A stretch of 64,000 nucleotides of DNA from an uncultured SAR116 cluster alpha proteobacterium (GCA_902539895.1 CACBMD010000001.1:1-64000), one strand, 5' to 3'. Shown: positions 39,609-50,484, numbered from the stretch's first letter. The notes: a model not told the origin generated them from the sequence alone. A program made the numbers and translations.

Positions 39609-40247
39609 ATGACTATATTTAAACCAAAAAATGAACAATGTTTCTTAGCCCCTTTCGGACCTACGATGGGCTATTTTAAAATGCCAAATGAAATGGTAGA
39701 TTACCTTAATAGTAGTATAGACAAAAAATTAGATGATTTTTCTGACTATCTAGTTGGGAAAGTAAGTCAAGAGCTTCATTTTGATAAAGAAATTAGACAG
39801 TATGTTTCAAATGAATTAATAAATTTTATTGTTGATTACCATGATTTCACTAAAAATAGAAACTCGATGGGTGAATTAAGTTTAGATAAGAATAAAACAC
39901 CTAACCTTGATATCATTGCTGCTTGGTTTGTAAGACAATTTGAAAATGAATATAACCCTATACATGTTCATACAAATTGTACTCTATCATGTGTCGGTTA
40001 CTTAAAACTACCTGAAGGTATTGATGAAGAGTGGGAAGAAGATTACAAAGATCATTATCCAGCAAATGGACACATCAATTTTATTTATGGGTCTGAGGGA
40101 TTGTATACTAACTCAAACTTTTTAGTAAAGCCACAGGTTGGTGATTTTTATATTTTTCCTAGTTACTTATTTCATGGTGTTTATCCGTTTTATACTAAGG
40201 GTGAAAGAAGGTCTTTTAGTATGAATATGATTTTTAATATGTCTTAA
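39609..40247 (+). CDS. 2OG-Fe(II) oxygenase-like protein (TIGR02466-like)
   Basis: NPIHVHTNCTLSCVGYLKLPEG ... GDFYIFPSYLFHGVYPFYTKGERRSFSMN. Confidence 0.75.
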   Translation: MTIFKPKNEQCFLAPFGPTMGYFKMPNEMVDYLNSSIDKKLDDFSDYLVGKVSQELHFDKEIRQYVSNELINFIVDYHDFTKNRNSMGELSLDKNKTPNLDIIAAWFVRQFENEYNPIHVHTNCTLSCVGYLKLPEGIDEEWEEDYKDHYPANGHINFIYGSEGLYTNSNFLVKPQVGDFYIFPSYLFHGVYPFYTKGERRSFSMNMIFNMS

Positions 40248-40279
40248 TAATTTCATCTTATTTTGTTAGTTGAACTAAA

Positions 40280-41875
40280 TTAATATGAAATAAGTCTAAT
40301 TTTTTTAACGATGTAAGTTATTAAAATTGGAATTATTAAAGTTAATAAACATACAGCTATAAGCAAAATGCCAAGTTCAGAATAATCAGCAGGCACTTTT
40401 ATTTCTCCATTCTCATTTTTAACTTCACGAGTAATTACAAATAATTGATTTAAGTACTTTGTACCTAAATTACTCGCTGAGAGGGCTAAATTAGTAAAGC
40501 TAGCTAAAACAGCAAAGAATGTAGCTTTTAAATGATTAGGTGCTGACTGAGCTATCCAAGCGAGAATAGGTATCATTGATACTTGACCTAGTGGACTCTC
40601 CAACGCAGTATTAAAAATAGCGATAAAACGAGCATCTACCAAACCATTTGTAAGTTTAGATGTGAACTCATGAAACTCATAAAACATTGCAATTGATGGT
40701 AAAATAAAGAAAGAGCCAGCAATAGAAAGTATAACTATTAATCTTGTCATTGAAGACTTTTCCATTAACGGTCTTAAAACAAAAATACCTAAAATAGTAA
40801 GGAAAGACGCTATTAATCCAAGTAATGATAAAAACTCTTGATCAAAACCTAAAATATCTATTTCAAACCAGCTTCCTCCTTGACCAACACCTGGCATTGC
40901 TCTGAACACAAATATAATTATAGCAGTTCCAATTAACATTTTTTTTGCATTGGCATCTAATTCATTTGATAACTTAAAAAGTAAAAACAAAATTATCATA
41001 AATGAACCAATGAAAACGATTTCTTGCGAAAAAACCATTTTTGAAGTTCCAACAACTAGAGTAAATATTACAAAAAATATGGAGCCTATTATAATTAATA
41101 AATTGGGCTTAGTTACTTCTGGAATATTAAATATGATATTTGCAGCTTTTTTAGGATTAATACCATTGCTAATGAGTAATTTATATCTTTTTTGCTGATT
41201 AAAATATGATAAAAATATACCTGAAACTGATATAATAGGTACTACTAGGGAGTATAAGTAAATATTTCCATATGCCGTGACTTTTTCTAATTCGGTCATA
41301 TCTGATGAGTTTGAAAAAACAAATAAATTTATCATTGATACAAGCAATGTTCCAAAAATGATAGACACTCTTCCAAGAAGTTGCATTGAAACATTCATTG
41401 ATTTCAACTCATTAAAACTTATCTCATTTCCTTTTTCATCAGTTTTAGGTACAGCCTCCACTGTCATTGCATCAGCAACAACGTCTTGCAAAACAAATCC
41501 AATAGGTGCAAGTAAAGTTGAAATGACAAACCATGTTTCTGCATTAAAAATAGCAATCATTTCAGATTTATATTGAATTAGGAAAAACATAATTATGCTA
41601 CTAGCTGCCATTACAAGAGCACCCAATATCACAAGAATTGACTTAAACTTCCAAAGTATATCAACTAAATGTCCCAAAGGCATTTTTAACACCCATGGAA
41701 GACCAGCCCAAAACCCTAATCCAGCAAGAAAAACTGCAGATAGATCTAAATACTCTTTCACAAAAAACAGACCAACTATATTTGTAATTCCTGAAACACC
41801 TGCAGCTAAATAAATCATTAAAGGCGGAATAAATGAAAATTTAAAAGAACCAAAAATTTTATAAAAATTTTTCAT
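40280..41875 (-). CDS. BT1/folate-biopterin-like or MFS transporter
   Basis: Many TM segments; PIGFVLQDVVADAMTVEAVP. Confidence 0.65.
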   Translation of the reverse strand: MKNFYKIFGSFKFSFIPPLMIYLAAGVSGITNIVGLFFVKEYLDLSAVFLAGLGFWAGLPWVLKMPLGHLVDILWKFKSILVILGALVMAASSIIMFFLIQYKSEMIAIFNAETWFVISTLLAPIGFVLQDVVADAMTVEAVPKTDEKGNEISFNELKSMNVSMQLLGRVSIIFGTLLVSMINLFVFSNSSDMTELEKVTAYGNIYLYSLVVPIISVSGIFLSYFNQQKRYKLLISNGINPKKAANIIFNIPEVTKPNLLIIIGSIFFVIFTLVVGTSKMVFSQEIVFIGSFMIILFLLFKLSNELDANAKKMLIGTAIIIFVFRAMPGVGQGGSWFEIDILGFDQEFLSLLGLIASFLTILGIFVLRPLMEKSSMTRLIVILSIAGSFFILPSIAMFYEFHEFTSKLTNGLVDARFIAIFNTALESPLGQVSMIPILAWIAQSAPNHLKATFFAVLASFTNLALSASNLGTKYLNQLFVITREVKNENGEIKVPADYSELGILLIAVCLLTLIIPILITYIVKKIRLISY

Positions 41876-41968
41876 TTAATCATCCTTAAAACTTTGTATC
41901 ATTTCAAGATAAGTGTAATTATATTTATATATTAAGTATACTATTAGAATAATTGGGGTCCCCTAAAA

Positions 41969-43822
41969 ATGTCAAACGAAGAAATTAACCGAAAGATAGC
42001 AGTAATATTTGCCACAGATTTAGTTGGCTACAGCAAACACATGGAAAAAGATGAGAATGCTACTCTGCTCGGTCTAAGACAATGTAACAAGATCATTGAA
42101 CCTCTTATTAAAAAACAAAAAGGCCGTATATTCAATACAGGAGGGGATTCTGTGTTTGCTGAGTTTCCAAGCGCTGTTGCTGCCGTAGATACGGCTGTAG
42201 AGTTTCAGAAACAGATTAAAGCCCGTAATGATAAAGACACAACTAAAGTTAAATTAGAATACCGTATAGGTATCAATATGGGTGATGTTGTAAAAGAAGA
42301 TGGTAATTTATTAGGTGATGGAGTAAATATTGCTGCTAGATTAGAAGCGTTGGCCCAACCAGGCGGAATAACAATATCCAAGAATGTATATGATCTTGTT
42401 GCTAATAAGACGAAATACGAGTTCAATGATCTTGGTACGCAAAAGGTAAAACAAAACCAGTTTCATGCCTATGACTTACTCTTAGATCCATCACAAAAGA
42501 GAAAGCTTAAGACACAATCATCTAATGCCAAGATAATAGCTATGATAGGAGGTACCATAGCTGCCGTATTCATAGGACTGTTCTTTTCGGGTGTGTTGGA
42601 TACACAAAATAAATTAGATAAAGATAGTGCTGTTTCATCATTATCTATTCCTACTATTTTAGTTTATCCATTCGAAGATTTGTCAAATACAGAAAATACT
42701 AAAGGTATTAGTCCTGCTTTAACAGAAAGCATGATCTCAAGCCTTTCTAAATATATTGGTATAAGAGTTTTGTCTGGGACGACTAGTCAACATGCAAAAA
42801 AAAATAATTATTCAGAAACACAATTTAGAGATGAATATAACGCCGATTATGTAATCAAAGGATCTATACAAACTATAGTTAATCAATCTCGTATAAATCT
42901 TCAATTAGTCGATTTAAAGCAGAATAAAGTAGTGTGGTCTGACAAAGAAGAATTTGATTTAAAAGATATTTTCAAAGTTCAAGATAACATAGGGAATAAA
43001 ATACTAAAACACCTTCAAATAAAAGTAGTTACAGGATCAACTGGTGATTTATATTCTAAAAGATTTAAAAATATTGAAAATTTAACTTTAGTTTTGAACT
43101 CACGTGCTGAGTGGAGAAAATATACCATTGACGGTCACAAAAAATATGTTGAATATCAAGAACAATTAAGAAAAAATTTAGGACCAAAATCACCAGCCAT
43201 ATATAACGGTATGGCATGGGAAATTTATCAAAGAATAAGGCTTGGTTTATCAAAAGATAAAAAAAGCGATATAAAAAAATTAGTACAATATGCTGAAGCT
43301 GATGTTGCTGCTTACAAAGATGCATCAGCATATGCATTAAGAGCTTTGGTTGAATTTCGTTATGTTTCGAAAGATTGTGAAAAAACTAAATCATTCGTTA
43401 AGAAAGCTATCGATGCAGGTGGCTCAGTAGATACTTTTTCAATTGCTGGTTCAATATACAAAAGATGTTCTGATTTAAAATCAGCAATTTCTTTTTACAA
43501 AAATGCATTACAATTGGCTCCAAATGACAATGGATTTTTTATTACTAAAAGTTTACTTGCGGCTTATTATCAAAATAATGACTTAGATTCAATTGAACGT
43601 ACTATAGTACCAAAATTAAATGTAAAAGATATCGATCCGGTAATGTTAGGTTTTTATTCGTATGTTCTTTTAACGAAAGGAAAAGATGAAGATGCCCAAA
43701 AATTTTTTTTGAAAGCAAAAGAAAAAGGTTTGACAAGAAAACGTTTAAGTCTATTTGTTAATTATAAAAAAGTATTAGATGAATTTATTGAAAAGTTAAA
43801 ACCGCTAGGAAGTTTAGACTAA
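41969..43822 (+). CDS. Class III adenylate/guanylate cyclase-domain protein with TM, TolB-like and TPR-like C-terminal region
   Basis: VIFATDLVGYSKHMEKDE, FNTGGDSVFAEFPS, YRIGINMGDVVKEDGNLLGDGVNIAARLEALAQPGGI. Confidence 0.92.
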   Translation: MSNEEINRKIAVIFATDLVGYSKHMEKDENATLLGLRQCNKIIEPLIKKQKGRIFNTGGDSVFAEFPSAVAAVDTAVEFQKQIKARNDKDTTKVKLEYRIGINMGDVVKEDGNLLGDGVNIAARLEALAQPGGITISKNVYDLVANKTKYEFNDLGTQKVKQNQFHAYDLLLDPSQKRKLKTQSSNAKIIAMIGGTIAAVFIGLFFSGVLDTQNKLDKDSAVSSLSIPTILVYPFEDLSNTENTKGISPALTESMISSLSKYIGIRVLSGTTSQHAKKNNYSETQFRDEYNADYVIKGSIQTIVNQSRINLQLVDLKQNKVVWSDKEEFDLKDIFKVQDNIGNKILKHLQIKVVTGSTGDLYSKRFKNIENLTLVLNSRAEWRKYTIDGHKKYVEYQEQLRKNLGPKSPAIYNGMAWEIYQRIRLGLSKDKKSDIKKLVQYAEADVAAYKDASAYALRALVEFRYVSKDCEKTKSFVKKAIDAGGSVDTFSIAGSIYKRCSDLKSAISFYKNALQLAPNDNGFFITKSLLAAYYQNNDLDSIERTIVPKLNVKDIDPVMLGFYSYVLLTKGKDEDAQKFFLKAKEKGLTRKRLSLFVNYKKVLDEFIEKLKPLGSLD

Positions 43823-43826
43823 TTAC

Positions 43827-45596
43827 TTAATCACCAATAGCTATTCCCTCTCTTCTATGGTCAGATCCTCCGTATAATTTATTATTAATATGGATTATAT
43901 TTAAACCAGACGAAAAATTTCTTAACTTAACTCTATATTTCATATCCTCTAATGAGGGCAACAGCTTGCTCATAATGGTATTTTTCTCTAAATAATAAGT
44001 TCCAAATTTATTTATTCCATGATCTACCGATGCAGCTTCCTGGGCATTTTTCTCCCAATCAATCATTGAAATTATAGCATTTACAACATATCCAATAATA
44101 TTACTTCCTCCAGGACTTCCCAAAATATAAACAGGTTTATTATTTTTTAAGATTATAGTAGGGGCCATAGATGATCTCGGCCTTTTACTTGGTTCAATAC
44201 TATTAGCTACTTTTTTTCCATTTTTAAATGATGTAAATGAGAAATCAGTTAACTCATTATTCAGCAAAAAACCACCATTTGTCATTAATCTAGAACCAAA
44301 TCCATTTTCAATCGTAGTAGTCATTGATAATGCATTTCCATACTGATCTACTATTGAAATATGCGATGTTGATGGGAGCTCTATTGAATTATCTGCACTC
44401 CATTTTATTGATAAATTAGTTGTTAACTTGCCAGGTTTAATTTTCTTAAGTTTAATTTTTCTGTCTAATAATTTTGAGCGATCTTTCAAGTAGTTATTGT
44501 CTAATAACTTTTTAACTGGGACATCTATAAAATCACTATCAGCTATATAGATAGATCTATCCGCAAAAGCTAATCTTGAGGCATCTCCTATTATTCTCCA
44601 AGTCTCAGGATTTTTAGGTCCAAGTTTTGAAATATCAAAATTTTCAATTATTCCTAGAATTTGAGCAATTGTTATAGCTCCTGATGAAGGAGGCCCCATT
44701 CCACATACTTGATATCCTCTATAATTTGAACAAATGGGCTTTCTTTCTATAACCTTATAATTAATCATATCCATAATAGATAAAATTCCAGGATTATGAC
44801 TGGCATTATTCACAGTTGAGACAATATCATTTGCAATATAACCATTATAAAAAACTTCCGATCTATTTTTTTCAAAAGCTTTAAGAGTATTTGCATAATT
44901 TTTATTAAAATGAATGTCACCGGGTTCTAGTGGCATATCATTGGGTAAAAAATAGGATTTAGTTTTCAAAAACTTATTCAATGATTTCCTACTTTTTTTT
45001 ATAGAAGAGCTAAGTTTATTTGAAATTACAAAACCATTATTTGATAAATTAATCGCATCATCGAATAATAAAGACCATTTAGTTTTACCCCATTTTTTAT
45101 ACGCCATTTCAAGTAAAGCTGGAGTACCAGGTGTGCCAACTGATTTTCCTCCTACAACGGCATCAAAAAACTTTAATGGGTTCCCGTTAATATCTTGAAA
45201 TACATTTTCATTAATTAGTAATGGCGCTGTTTCACGACCATCAAGAGTTGTGACTTTTTTAGTTTTATTATCAAAATAAACTAGAAATGCGCCACCACCA
45301 AGACCAGAGGATTCAGGTTCAACTAAACCTAAAACCAATTGAGCTGAAATCATTGCATCTACAGCTGTACCTCCATTTTTAAGTATTTTAGCAGCAGCCT
45401 CAGAAGCTTGGGTATTTGCTGTGACAACCATCCATTTATCAGAAATTACTGGTTTACCTTCTTTTTTGAATTTCAGATATTTATTTCCAGAGTTTAAATT
45501 GTAATTTTCTGATTTGTTTAGATCAGATTTTTGATTCCCAGACGCTAAAATTGGTATAAATAAAAATAAAATAGTTAAAATTTTAATAAAATACAT
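43827..45596 (-). CDS. ggt: Gamma-glutamyltransferase
   Basis: Signal peptide; VEPESSGLGGGAFLVYFD, LPSTSHISIVDQYGNALSMTTTIENGFGSRL, GSPGGSNIIGYVVNAI. Confidence 0.95.
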   Translation of the reverse strand: MYFIKILTILFLFIPILASGNQKSDLNKSENYNLNSGNKYLKFKKEGKPVISDKWMVVTANTQASEAAAKILKNGGTAVDAMISAQLVLGLVEPESSGLGGGAFLVYFDNKTKKVTTLDGRETAPLLINENVFQDINGNPLKFFDAVVGGKSVGTPGTPALLEMAYKKWGKTKWSLLFDDAINLSNNGFVISNKLSSSIKKSRKSLNKFLKTKSYFLPNDMPLEPGDIHFNKNYANTLKAFEKNRSEVFYNGYIANDIVSTVNNASHNPGILSIMDMINYKVIERKPICSNYRGYQVCGMGPPSSGAITIAQILGIIENFDISKLGPKNPETWRIIGDASRLAFADRSIYIADSDFIDVPVKKLLDNNYLKDRSKLLDRKIKLKKIKPGKLTTNLSIKWSADNSIELPSTSHISIVDQYGNALSMTTTIENGFGSRLMTNGGFLLNNELTDFSFTSFKNGKKVANSIEPSKRPRSSMAPTIILKNNKPVYILGSPGGSNIIGYVVNAIISMIDWEKNAQEAASVDHGINKFGTYYLEKNTIMSKLLPSLEDMKYRVKLRNFSSGLNIIHINNKLYGGSDHRREGIAIGD

Positions 45597-45606
45597 AATT
45601 AATTTT

Positions 45607-46458
45607 CTAATTATTCAAATCTAAGAATCTTTGTTTTTCTATCCATTTTTGCATAATGAAGCCAATTACAACCATTCGTATAACCTTGTCTTTTTCGTAC
45701 ACGTAACTTTTAATTACAGAATAAGCCCTTGAAGATAAATCATTTTTAAAATTAACTTTTGCTTCTATTAACAAACCTCTGTCTTGTAAATATTTTTGAG
45801 TTTTAAACAGTAATGATTGAAGAACTCTTTCCTCAGATAACTTACTTAGTTTTATATACATTATTTCAAGAAAAAAAGGCCAATGGGCCAAGTGTCTCCA
45901 TAAAGTTGCTACATGAGAATTTTTTCCATTTGGCGCGCATATACTGTTAACATTACATACTAGCTGCCAAATATTGGGTTTTATTTCTTCTTTTTTTTGG
46001 AGTTTTCGTAGTACAGGCCAAATTATTTTTTTTTTGTTATTTTTTGGGATTTCTAAGCATCTTGGAAAATTTTGTTTGATAATTGAGTGCAATACAACCA
46101 TATTCATACCATTTGAACGGTTATAAGCTTTTAAAATAATCAAAATTTCTTCCCAATCTTTAGGGGTAAGTCTGCATTTTGAAACCTCTTCATCTGTAAA
46201 TTTTGGCAGTAAAGGAAGTTTAATTTCTTCAATAATTTCTTTTAGTTTTTTTTCAGGATTCTCTGTTTCATATATTGGTCTAGCAATAGTCCAAATTTTT
46301 TCTAAACTATCGTCTATCTCTGCTAAACCTCTCCAAATAGATGTTATGAGTGGAATGTTCATAGTCTCTCTAATATCTTTGAAAATTTTTGCAGTTTCTC
46401 CAATAGCTTCTTTTTCATCTATAACTGAAACTGGGTCATAAGAAATATCAGAATTCAT
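45607..46458 (-). CDS. DehI-like (group I haloacid dehalogenase family) protein
   Basis: EAIGETAKIFKDIRETMNIPLITSIWRGLAEIDDSLEKIWTIARPIYE resembles the DehI repeat. Confidence 0.55.
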   Translation of the reverse strand: MNSDISYDPVSVIDEKEAIGETAKIFKDIRETMNIPLITSIWRGLAEIDDSLEKIWTIARPIYETENPEKKLKEIIEEIKLPLLPKFTDEEVSKCRLTPKDWEEILIILKAYNRSNGMNMVVLHSIIKQNFPRCLEIPKNNKKKIIWPVLRKLQKKEEIKPNIWQLVCNVNSICAPNGKNSHVATLWRHLAHWPFFLEIMYIKLSKLSEERVLQSLLFKTQKYLQDRGLLIEAKVNFKNDLSSRAYSVIKSYVYEKDKVIRMVVIGFIMQKWIEKQRFLDLNN

Positions 46459-46479
46459 TTTAAATCATACAATTTAATT

Positions 46480-47385
46480 TTAATTATTATTTAATCTTAC
46501 TTCATTTGAAAATGGACCAAGAACAGGAACTTCTCCTTCAACAGTTCCCCTAATCATTGCTCTTCTATATTTAGCGTAATCATAGGGAATTACCCTATGT
46601 AACAACACTCTATTATCCCACATGATAAGATCATTTTTTTGCCACTTATGGGTATAACAAAATTTAGGCTGGCTAATATAATTAACAAGCCATTTATGTA
46701 ACTCCTTACCTTGTTCCAGGCTCATTCCACCAATTTCAAGGCTTGTATTTGAGGTAAAATAAAGAGATCTTTTAAAGTTTCTATCAGGATGAACTCTTAT
46801 GATAGGATGAGTGACAGGTGGAAAGTTTGATTTCTCTTTATAAGTAAGTTCTGGAAGGCCAGGTTCTAATCTTCTAATATCATTGTAAGAGTGAACTTGG
46901 TGTAGTGGTTCAAAAAGAATTTTTTTATCCTCAGGCAAATGATCATATGCTAACAACATATTTGAAAACTGAGTTTGCCCCCCTTCTGCTTTAGGAGGTA
47001 AAGTTTCTTGACCATATAGGATAGAAAAAATAGATGGTAAATATCTGTAAGAGCTATCTGTATGCCACCTTGAATTATTTTTTTGGAGAATAACTCTTTG
47101 GTCATCAGGATCTAAATGTTCACCATCTTCAGAAACATTAGAAACATTAAATATTTCTATTTTCCCCTTTGTTTTATCTCTTTCTGGATAGGCCTCTAAT
47201 TTACCAAAGTTTTTTGTAAAAGTAGCAAGTGTATCCCCATCTAATTTTTGATTTTTAAAGCATATGAAATGTCTATCTTGAATAGTTTTTTTTAATAAAT
47301 TTAATTCGTCATAACCAATTTTTTTTGAGCAATCAAAATTTCTAACTTCTACACCAAAATCATCAGTTAAGTTTTTAATATCCAT
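46480..47385 (-). CDS. TauD/TfdA family dioxygenase (intact)
   Basis: SRWHTDSSYRYLPSIFSILYGQETLPPKAEGGQTQFSNM (HxD) and NDLIMWDNRVLLHRVIPYD (distal His). Confidence 0.93.
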   Translation of the reverse strand: MDIKNLTDDFGVEVRNFDCSKKIGYDELNLLKKTIQDRHFICFKNQKLDGDTLATFTKNFGKLEAYPERDKTKGKIEIFNVSNVSEDGEHLDPDDQRVILQKNNSRWHTDSSYRYLPSIFSILYGQETLPPKAEGGQTQFSNMLLAYDHLPEDKKILFEPLHQVHSYNDIRRLEPGLPELTYKEKSNFPPVTHPIIRVHPDRNFKRSLYFTSNTSLEIGGMSLEQGKELHKWLVNYISQPKFCYTHKWQKNDLIMWDNRVLLHRVIPYDYAKYRRAMIRGTVEGEVPVLGPFSNEVRLNNN

Positions 47386-47450
47386 TGTGAATTTTCCCTG
47401 TACAAAAATTCATTATTTAACTTTATTGAAATTGTTCTTTTTGTAAACAT

Positions 47451-47465
47451 TTGTTACGTTAACAA
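47451..47465. promoter_or_regulatory. Palindrome TTGTTA-CGT-TAACAA in divergent promoter
   Basis: 6-bp perfect arms with 3-nt spacer, between tauD-like (-) and VOC (+) genes. Confidence 0.4.
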
Positions 47466-47505
47466 TTTAATATTCAAAATTATTAATAAAAAATAAGGAT
47501 AATAG

Positions 47506-48339
47506 ATGAATTGGACAATTTTGAATGTCTCCATTCCTGTTTACAATTTACAAAAATCAAAACAATTTTATGATATGCTTATTGGTTATAATGAAAATCA
47601 AAAATTACTTTACCAATCCTTATATAAAAATGAAGAAAGTATTTTTTTTGGTGATAAGGGGTTTGGATTAAGATTATTCAAACCAATTCCAGATTTATCA
47701 ATTTCAAATCATATACAAAGTAGAAGAAGTTATATTACATTATTGGTAGATAATCTTGAAAATATCAAAGAAAAATTAGAACTCAAAGATATAAAGTTTA
47801 TTTATAAAAAATCAGACAATGAGTTATTTAAGAGTCTATATGTTCAAGAGCCTTCATTAAATTTAATACATTTAGTTGAAAACACTTCTGGTTTTGAAGA
47901 TCATGTAAATGGTTGGTCTATGGGTTTGGATTGGGGAATTCATCACATGAATTTAGAATCTTTGAATGTTAGAGAGTCTATTCATTTTTTTTGTGATTTG
48001 TTGGGTATGAAAGAAGGGCAATGGGTTGCACCGGTTAATAAGGGTGATTTTAGTATTGATCCATCTGAATTAGCAATATTACCATTATCTAATAATAATA
48101 GAGGATTACATGTTATAAAGCCTGACGATGGATTTGGTTATAGAAATAATTTTGCACATAATCCATCAATTGCAGGGCATCCAGCATTCACAATTAAAAA
48201 TTTATCGAATTTAACGGCTAAACTTGATGAAGAAAAAATTTTATACTCTGATGCCAAAGTATACGCAATGCCTGGGTTTCATCAGATTTATCTTTATGAC
48301 AATAATGCTAACATGTTAGAAATTAATCAGGCAGTCTAG
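47506..48339 (+). CDS. VOC family (glyoxalase/extradiol dioxygenase fold) protein
   Basis: Two vicinal-oxygen-chelate-like modules: ILNVSIPVYNLQKSKQFYDMLIGY and IHHMNLESLNVRESIHFFCDLLGMKEG ... YLYDNNANMLEINQ. Confidence 0.85.
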   Translation: MNWTILNVSIPVYNLQKSKQFYDMLIGYNENQKLLYQSLYKNEESIFFGDKGFGLRLFKPIPDLSISNHIQSRRSYITLLVDNLENIKEKLELKDIKFIYKKSDNELFKSLYVQEPSLNLIHLVENTSGFEDHVNGWSMGLDWGIHHMNLESLNVRESIHFFCDLLGMKEGQWVAPVNKGDFSIDPSELAILPLSNNNRGLHVIKPDDGFGYRNNFAHNPSIAGHPAFTIKNLSNLTAKLDEEKILYSDAKVYAMPGFHQIYLYDNNANMLEINQAV

Positions 48340-48353
48340 TTTAAATTGAAAAA

Positions 48354-49139
48354 ATGATAAATAGGATTTTTAAAAATGTATGTGTTACTGGAGCTGGAAG
48401 TGGCATCGGGAAAGCTATTGCAATTGCAATGAGCAATCAGGGATATAACGTAACTTGTGCAGATATAAACTTAAAACAAGCTAACGAAACTCTTGAAATA
48501 ATATTAAATAGTAATGGATCGGGTGTTTCAATTGAAACTGATGTTACCAAAATTAATGATATAGAAAACATGATCCTAAAAACTGTAAAGCAATTTGGTA
48601 CAATTGATATTTTAGTAAATAATGCAGGAGTAACTAGAACATCGAATATTATGGATTTAACTGAAAAAGATTGGGATTGGATACATAATGTTAATGCGAA
48701 AGGAACATTCTTTTGTTTACAGATAGCGGCTGACCAAATGATAAAGCAAAACAAAGGAGGAAGAATTATTAACATGGCCTCTGTAGGTGGGAAAGGCTTT
48801 GTAGATGTGTCTAATGCTATTTATGCCGCCAGCAAAGGTGCTGTAATTAGTTTGACAAAAACAGCGGCTCAAGAACTCGCAAAATACGAAATAACTGTAA
48901 ATTCAATTTGCCCAGGTATTACATATACAAATATACTTTCAGATATAGTAAAGAAGAGAGCTTCAGAACAAAATAAAACTGAAGAAGAAATAATGAAACA
49001 TTATGTAAGAGATATTCCTTTAAAGAGACCAAATAATCCAGAAGATATTGCATCAATGGTAGTTTTTTTGTCCTCTGAAGGTGCTAGAAATATTTCTGGT
49101 CAATCATATAATGTTGATGGTGGATTAATTCCAAGTTAA
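48354..49139 (+). CDS. SDR family oxidoreductase
   Basis: VTGAGSGIGKAIA, DILVNNAGVTR, YAASKGAVISLTKTAAQELAKYEITVNSICPG. Confidence 0.95.
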   Translation: MINRIFKNVCVTGAGSGIGKAIAIAMSNQGYNVTCADINLKQANETLEIILNSNGSGVSIETDVTKINDIENMILKTVKQFGTIDILVNNAGVTRTSNIMDLTEKDWDWIHNVNAKGTFFCLQIAADQMIKQNKGGRIINMASVGGKGFVDVSNAIYAASKGAVISLTKTAAQELAKYEITVNSICPGITYTNILSDIVKKRASEQNKTEEEIMKHYVRDIPLKRPNNPEDIASMVVFLSSEGARNISGQSYNVDGGLIPS

Positions 49140-49164
49140 TTTAAGTTAAAGTTAGGATTTTAAT

Positions 49165-49368
49165 TTGAAAAGATGGCGTCATTTAATTGTAGTAATTGGA
49201 ATAATCCCTTCATTAATTATTTATGTAGCATTTTTTATGTATATTTTTGATTATATAACAGGCTATCACTGGTCAATAGACTGGTTGATATACATTTTAG
49301 CAGGTTTCCTGTGGTTATACCCTGCTACTAAAGTTATAAAATGGTTGGCAGATAACGAAGCTCATTAA
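49165..49368 (+). CDS. Small membrane protein (DUF2842-like)
   Basis: 67 aa, two TM helices, YILAGFLWLYPATKVIKWLADNE. Confidence 0.6.
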   Translation: MKRWRHLIVVIGIIPSLIIYVAFFMYIFDYITGYHWSIDWLIYILAGFLWLYPATKVIKWLADNEAH

Positions 49369-49385
49369 AATATAATAGGTTAAAT

Positions 49386-50483
49386 ATGAAAATAACTAAT
49401 TTAGAGGTTTACGAATTAAAAATACCATTTTCAATAGGCATAAAATCATCCTCAGCTGACTTTTTGAAACAAGATGGAATGGATTTTTGTGTTATCAAAA
49501 TTGAAACAGATAACGGTATTACTGGTTGGGGTGACGCATTTTCATTTAATTGTAGAAGAGCTGTTTCAGAAGTAATTCTAAATATGGTTAAACCACACCT
49601 AATTGGAAAAAACCCACTAGATGTTCAGAATATAAATTTTGAATTACAAAAAAAGCTCCATCTTTTTGGACGTTATGGGATTACAATGTTTGCAATCAGT
49701 GGAGTAGATATAGCTCTGTGGGACATTGTAGCCAAAAATAGTAATTTACCATTGTGCAATGTTTTAGGATCAGCGGGTATTAAAAAGATACCCGCATATG
49801 CAAGTTTATGGCGCTATGAAAATAAGGAGGCAGTTAAAGATAGATGTTCATATGCCAAAAATTTGGGATATAATTATATAAAATTACATGAAGTGTTTAC
49901 ATCCGAAGTTAGAGCAGCTAGGGAAGTGCTTGGTGAAGAGATCCCAATTATGGTTGATACAAATTGTCCATGGACAAAAGATGAAGCAAGACAAATACTA
50001 AATAGTTGGGAAGAATTTAATTTATATTGGGTTGAAGAACCTATAAATCCACCAGAAGATTTTGAAAGTTTGTCTAATATTAGATCTGAATCACTTATTC
50101 CATTAGCAGCAGGAGAAAATGCTTGTACTTCATTTGAATTTAAAAAAATGTTTGAAGCTGAAGCTGTTGATTATGCCCAACCAAGTGTAACAAAAGTTGG
50201 TGGTATCACTGAATTTAATAAAGTTGTTTCAATATCTCAAAGTTATGGAGTACAGGTAATGCCGCATTCTCCTTATTTTGGGCCAGGGTTTTTAGCCACA
50301 TTGCATCTTGCTCAATCAATGCCTAATCCAGGACTTTTAGAGAGGTTTTTTATTGACCTTGAGGCTTATCTATATCCTGAAGATATTTTTACTCCGAGAG
50401 ATGGTTTTTTTAAAATTAATGGTGGTATAGGATTGGGATATGAACCTGATGTAAATGTATTAAAAGACTACATTGTAAAATAA
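49386..50483 (+). CDS. Mandelate racemase/muconate lactonizing enzyme family protein
   Basis: Enolase-superfamily motifs: YIKLHE, IMVDTNCPW, YWVEEPINPPED, AAGENACTSFEF, VMPHSPYFGPGF. Confidence 0.9.
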   Translation: MKITNLEVYELKIPFSIGIKSSSADFLKQDGMDFCVIKIETDNGITGWGDAFSFNCRRAVSEVILNMVKPHLIGKNPLDVQNINFELQKKLHLFGRYGITMFAISGVDIALWDIVAKNSNLPLCNVLGSAGIKKIPAYASLWRYENKEAVKDRCSYAKNLGYNYIKLHEVFTSEVRAAREVLGEEIPIMVDTNCPWTKDEARQILNSWEEFNLYWVEEPINPPEDFESLSNIRSESLIPLAAGENACTSFEFKKMFEAEAVDYAQPSVTKVGGITEFNKVVSISQSYGVQVMPHSPYFGPGFLATLHLAQSMPNPGLLERFFIDLEAYLYPEDIFTPRDGFFKINGGIGLGYEPDVNVLKDYIVK

Positions 50484-50484
50484 A

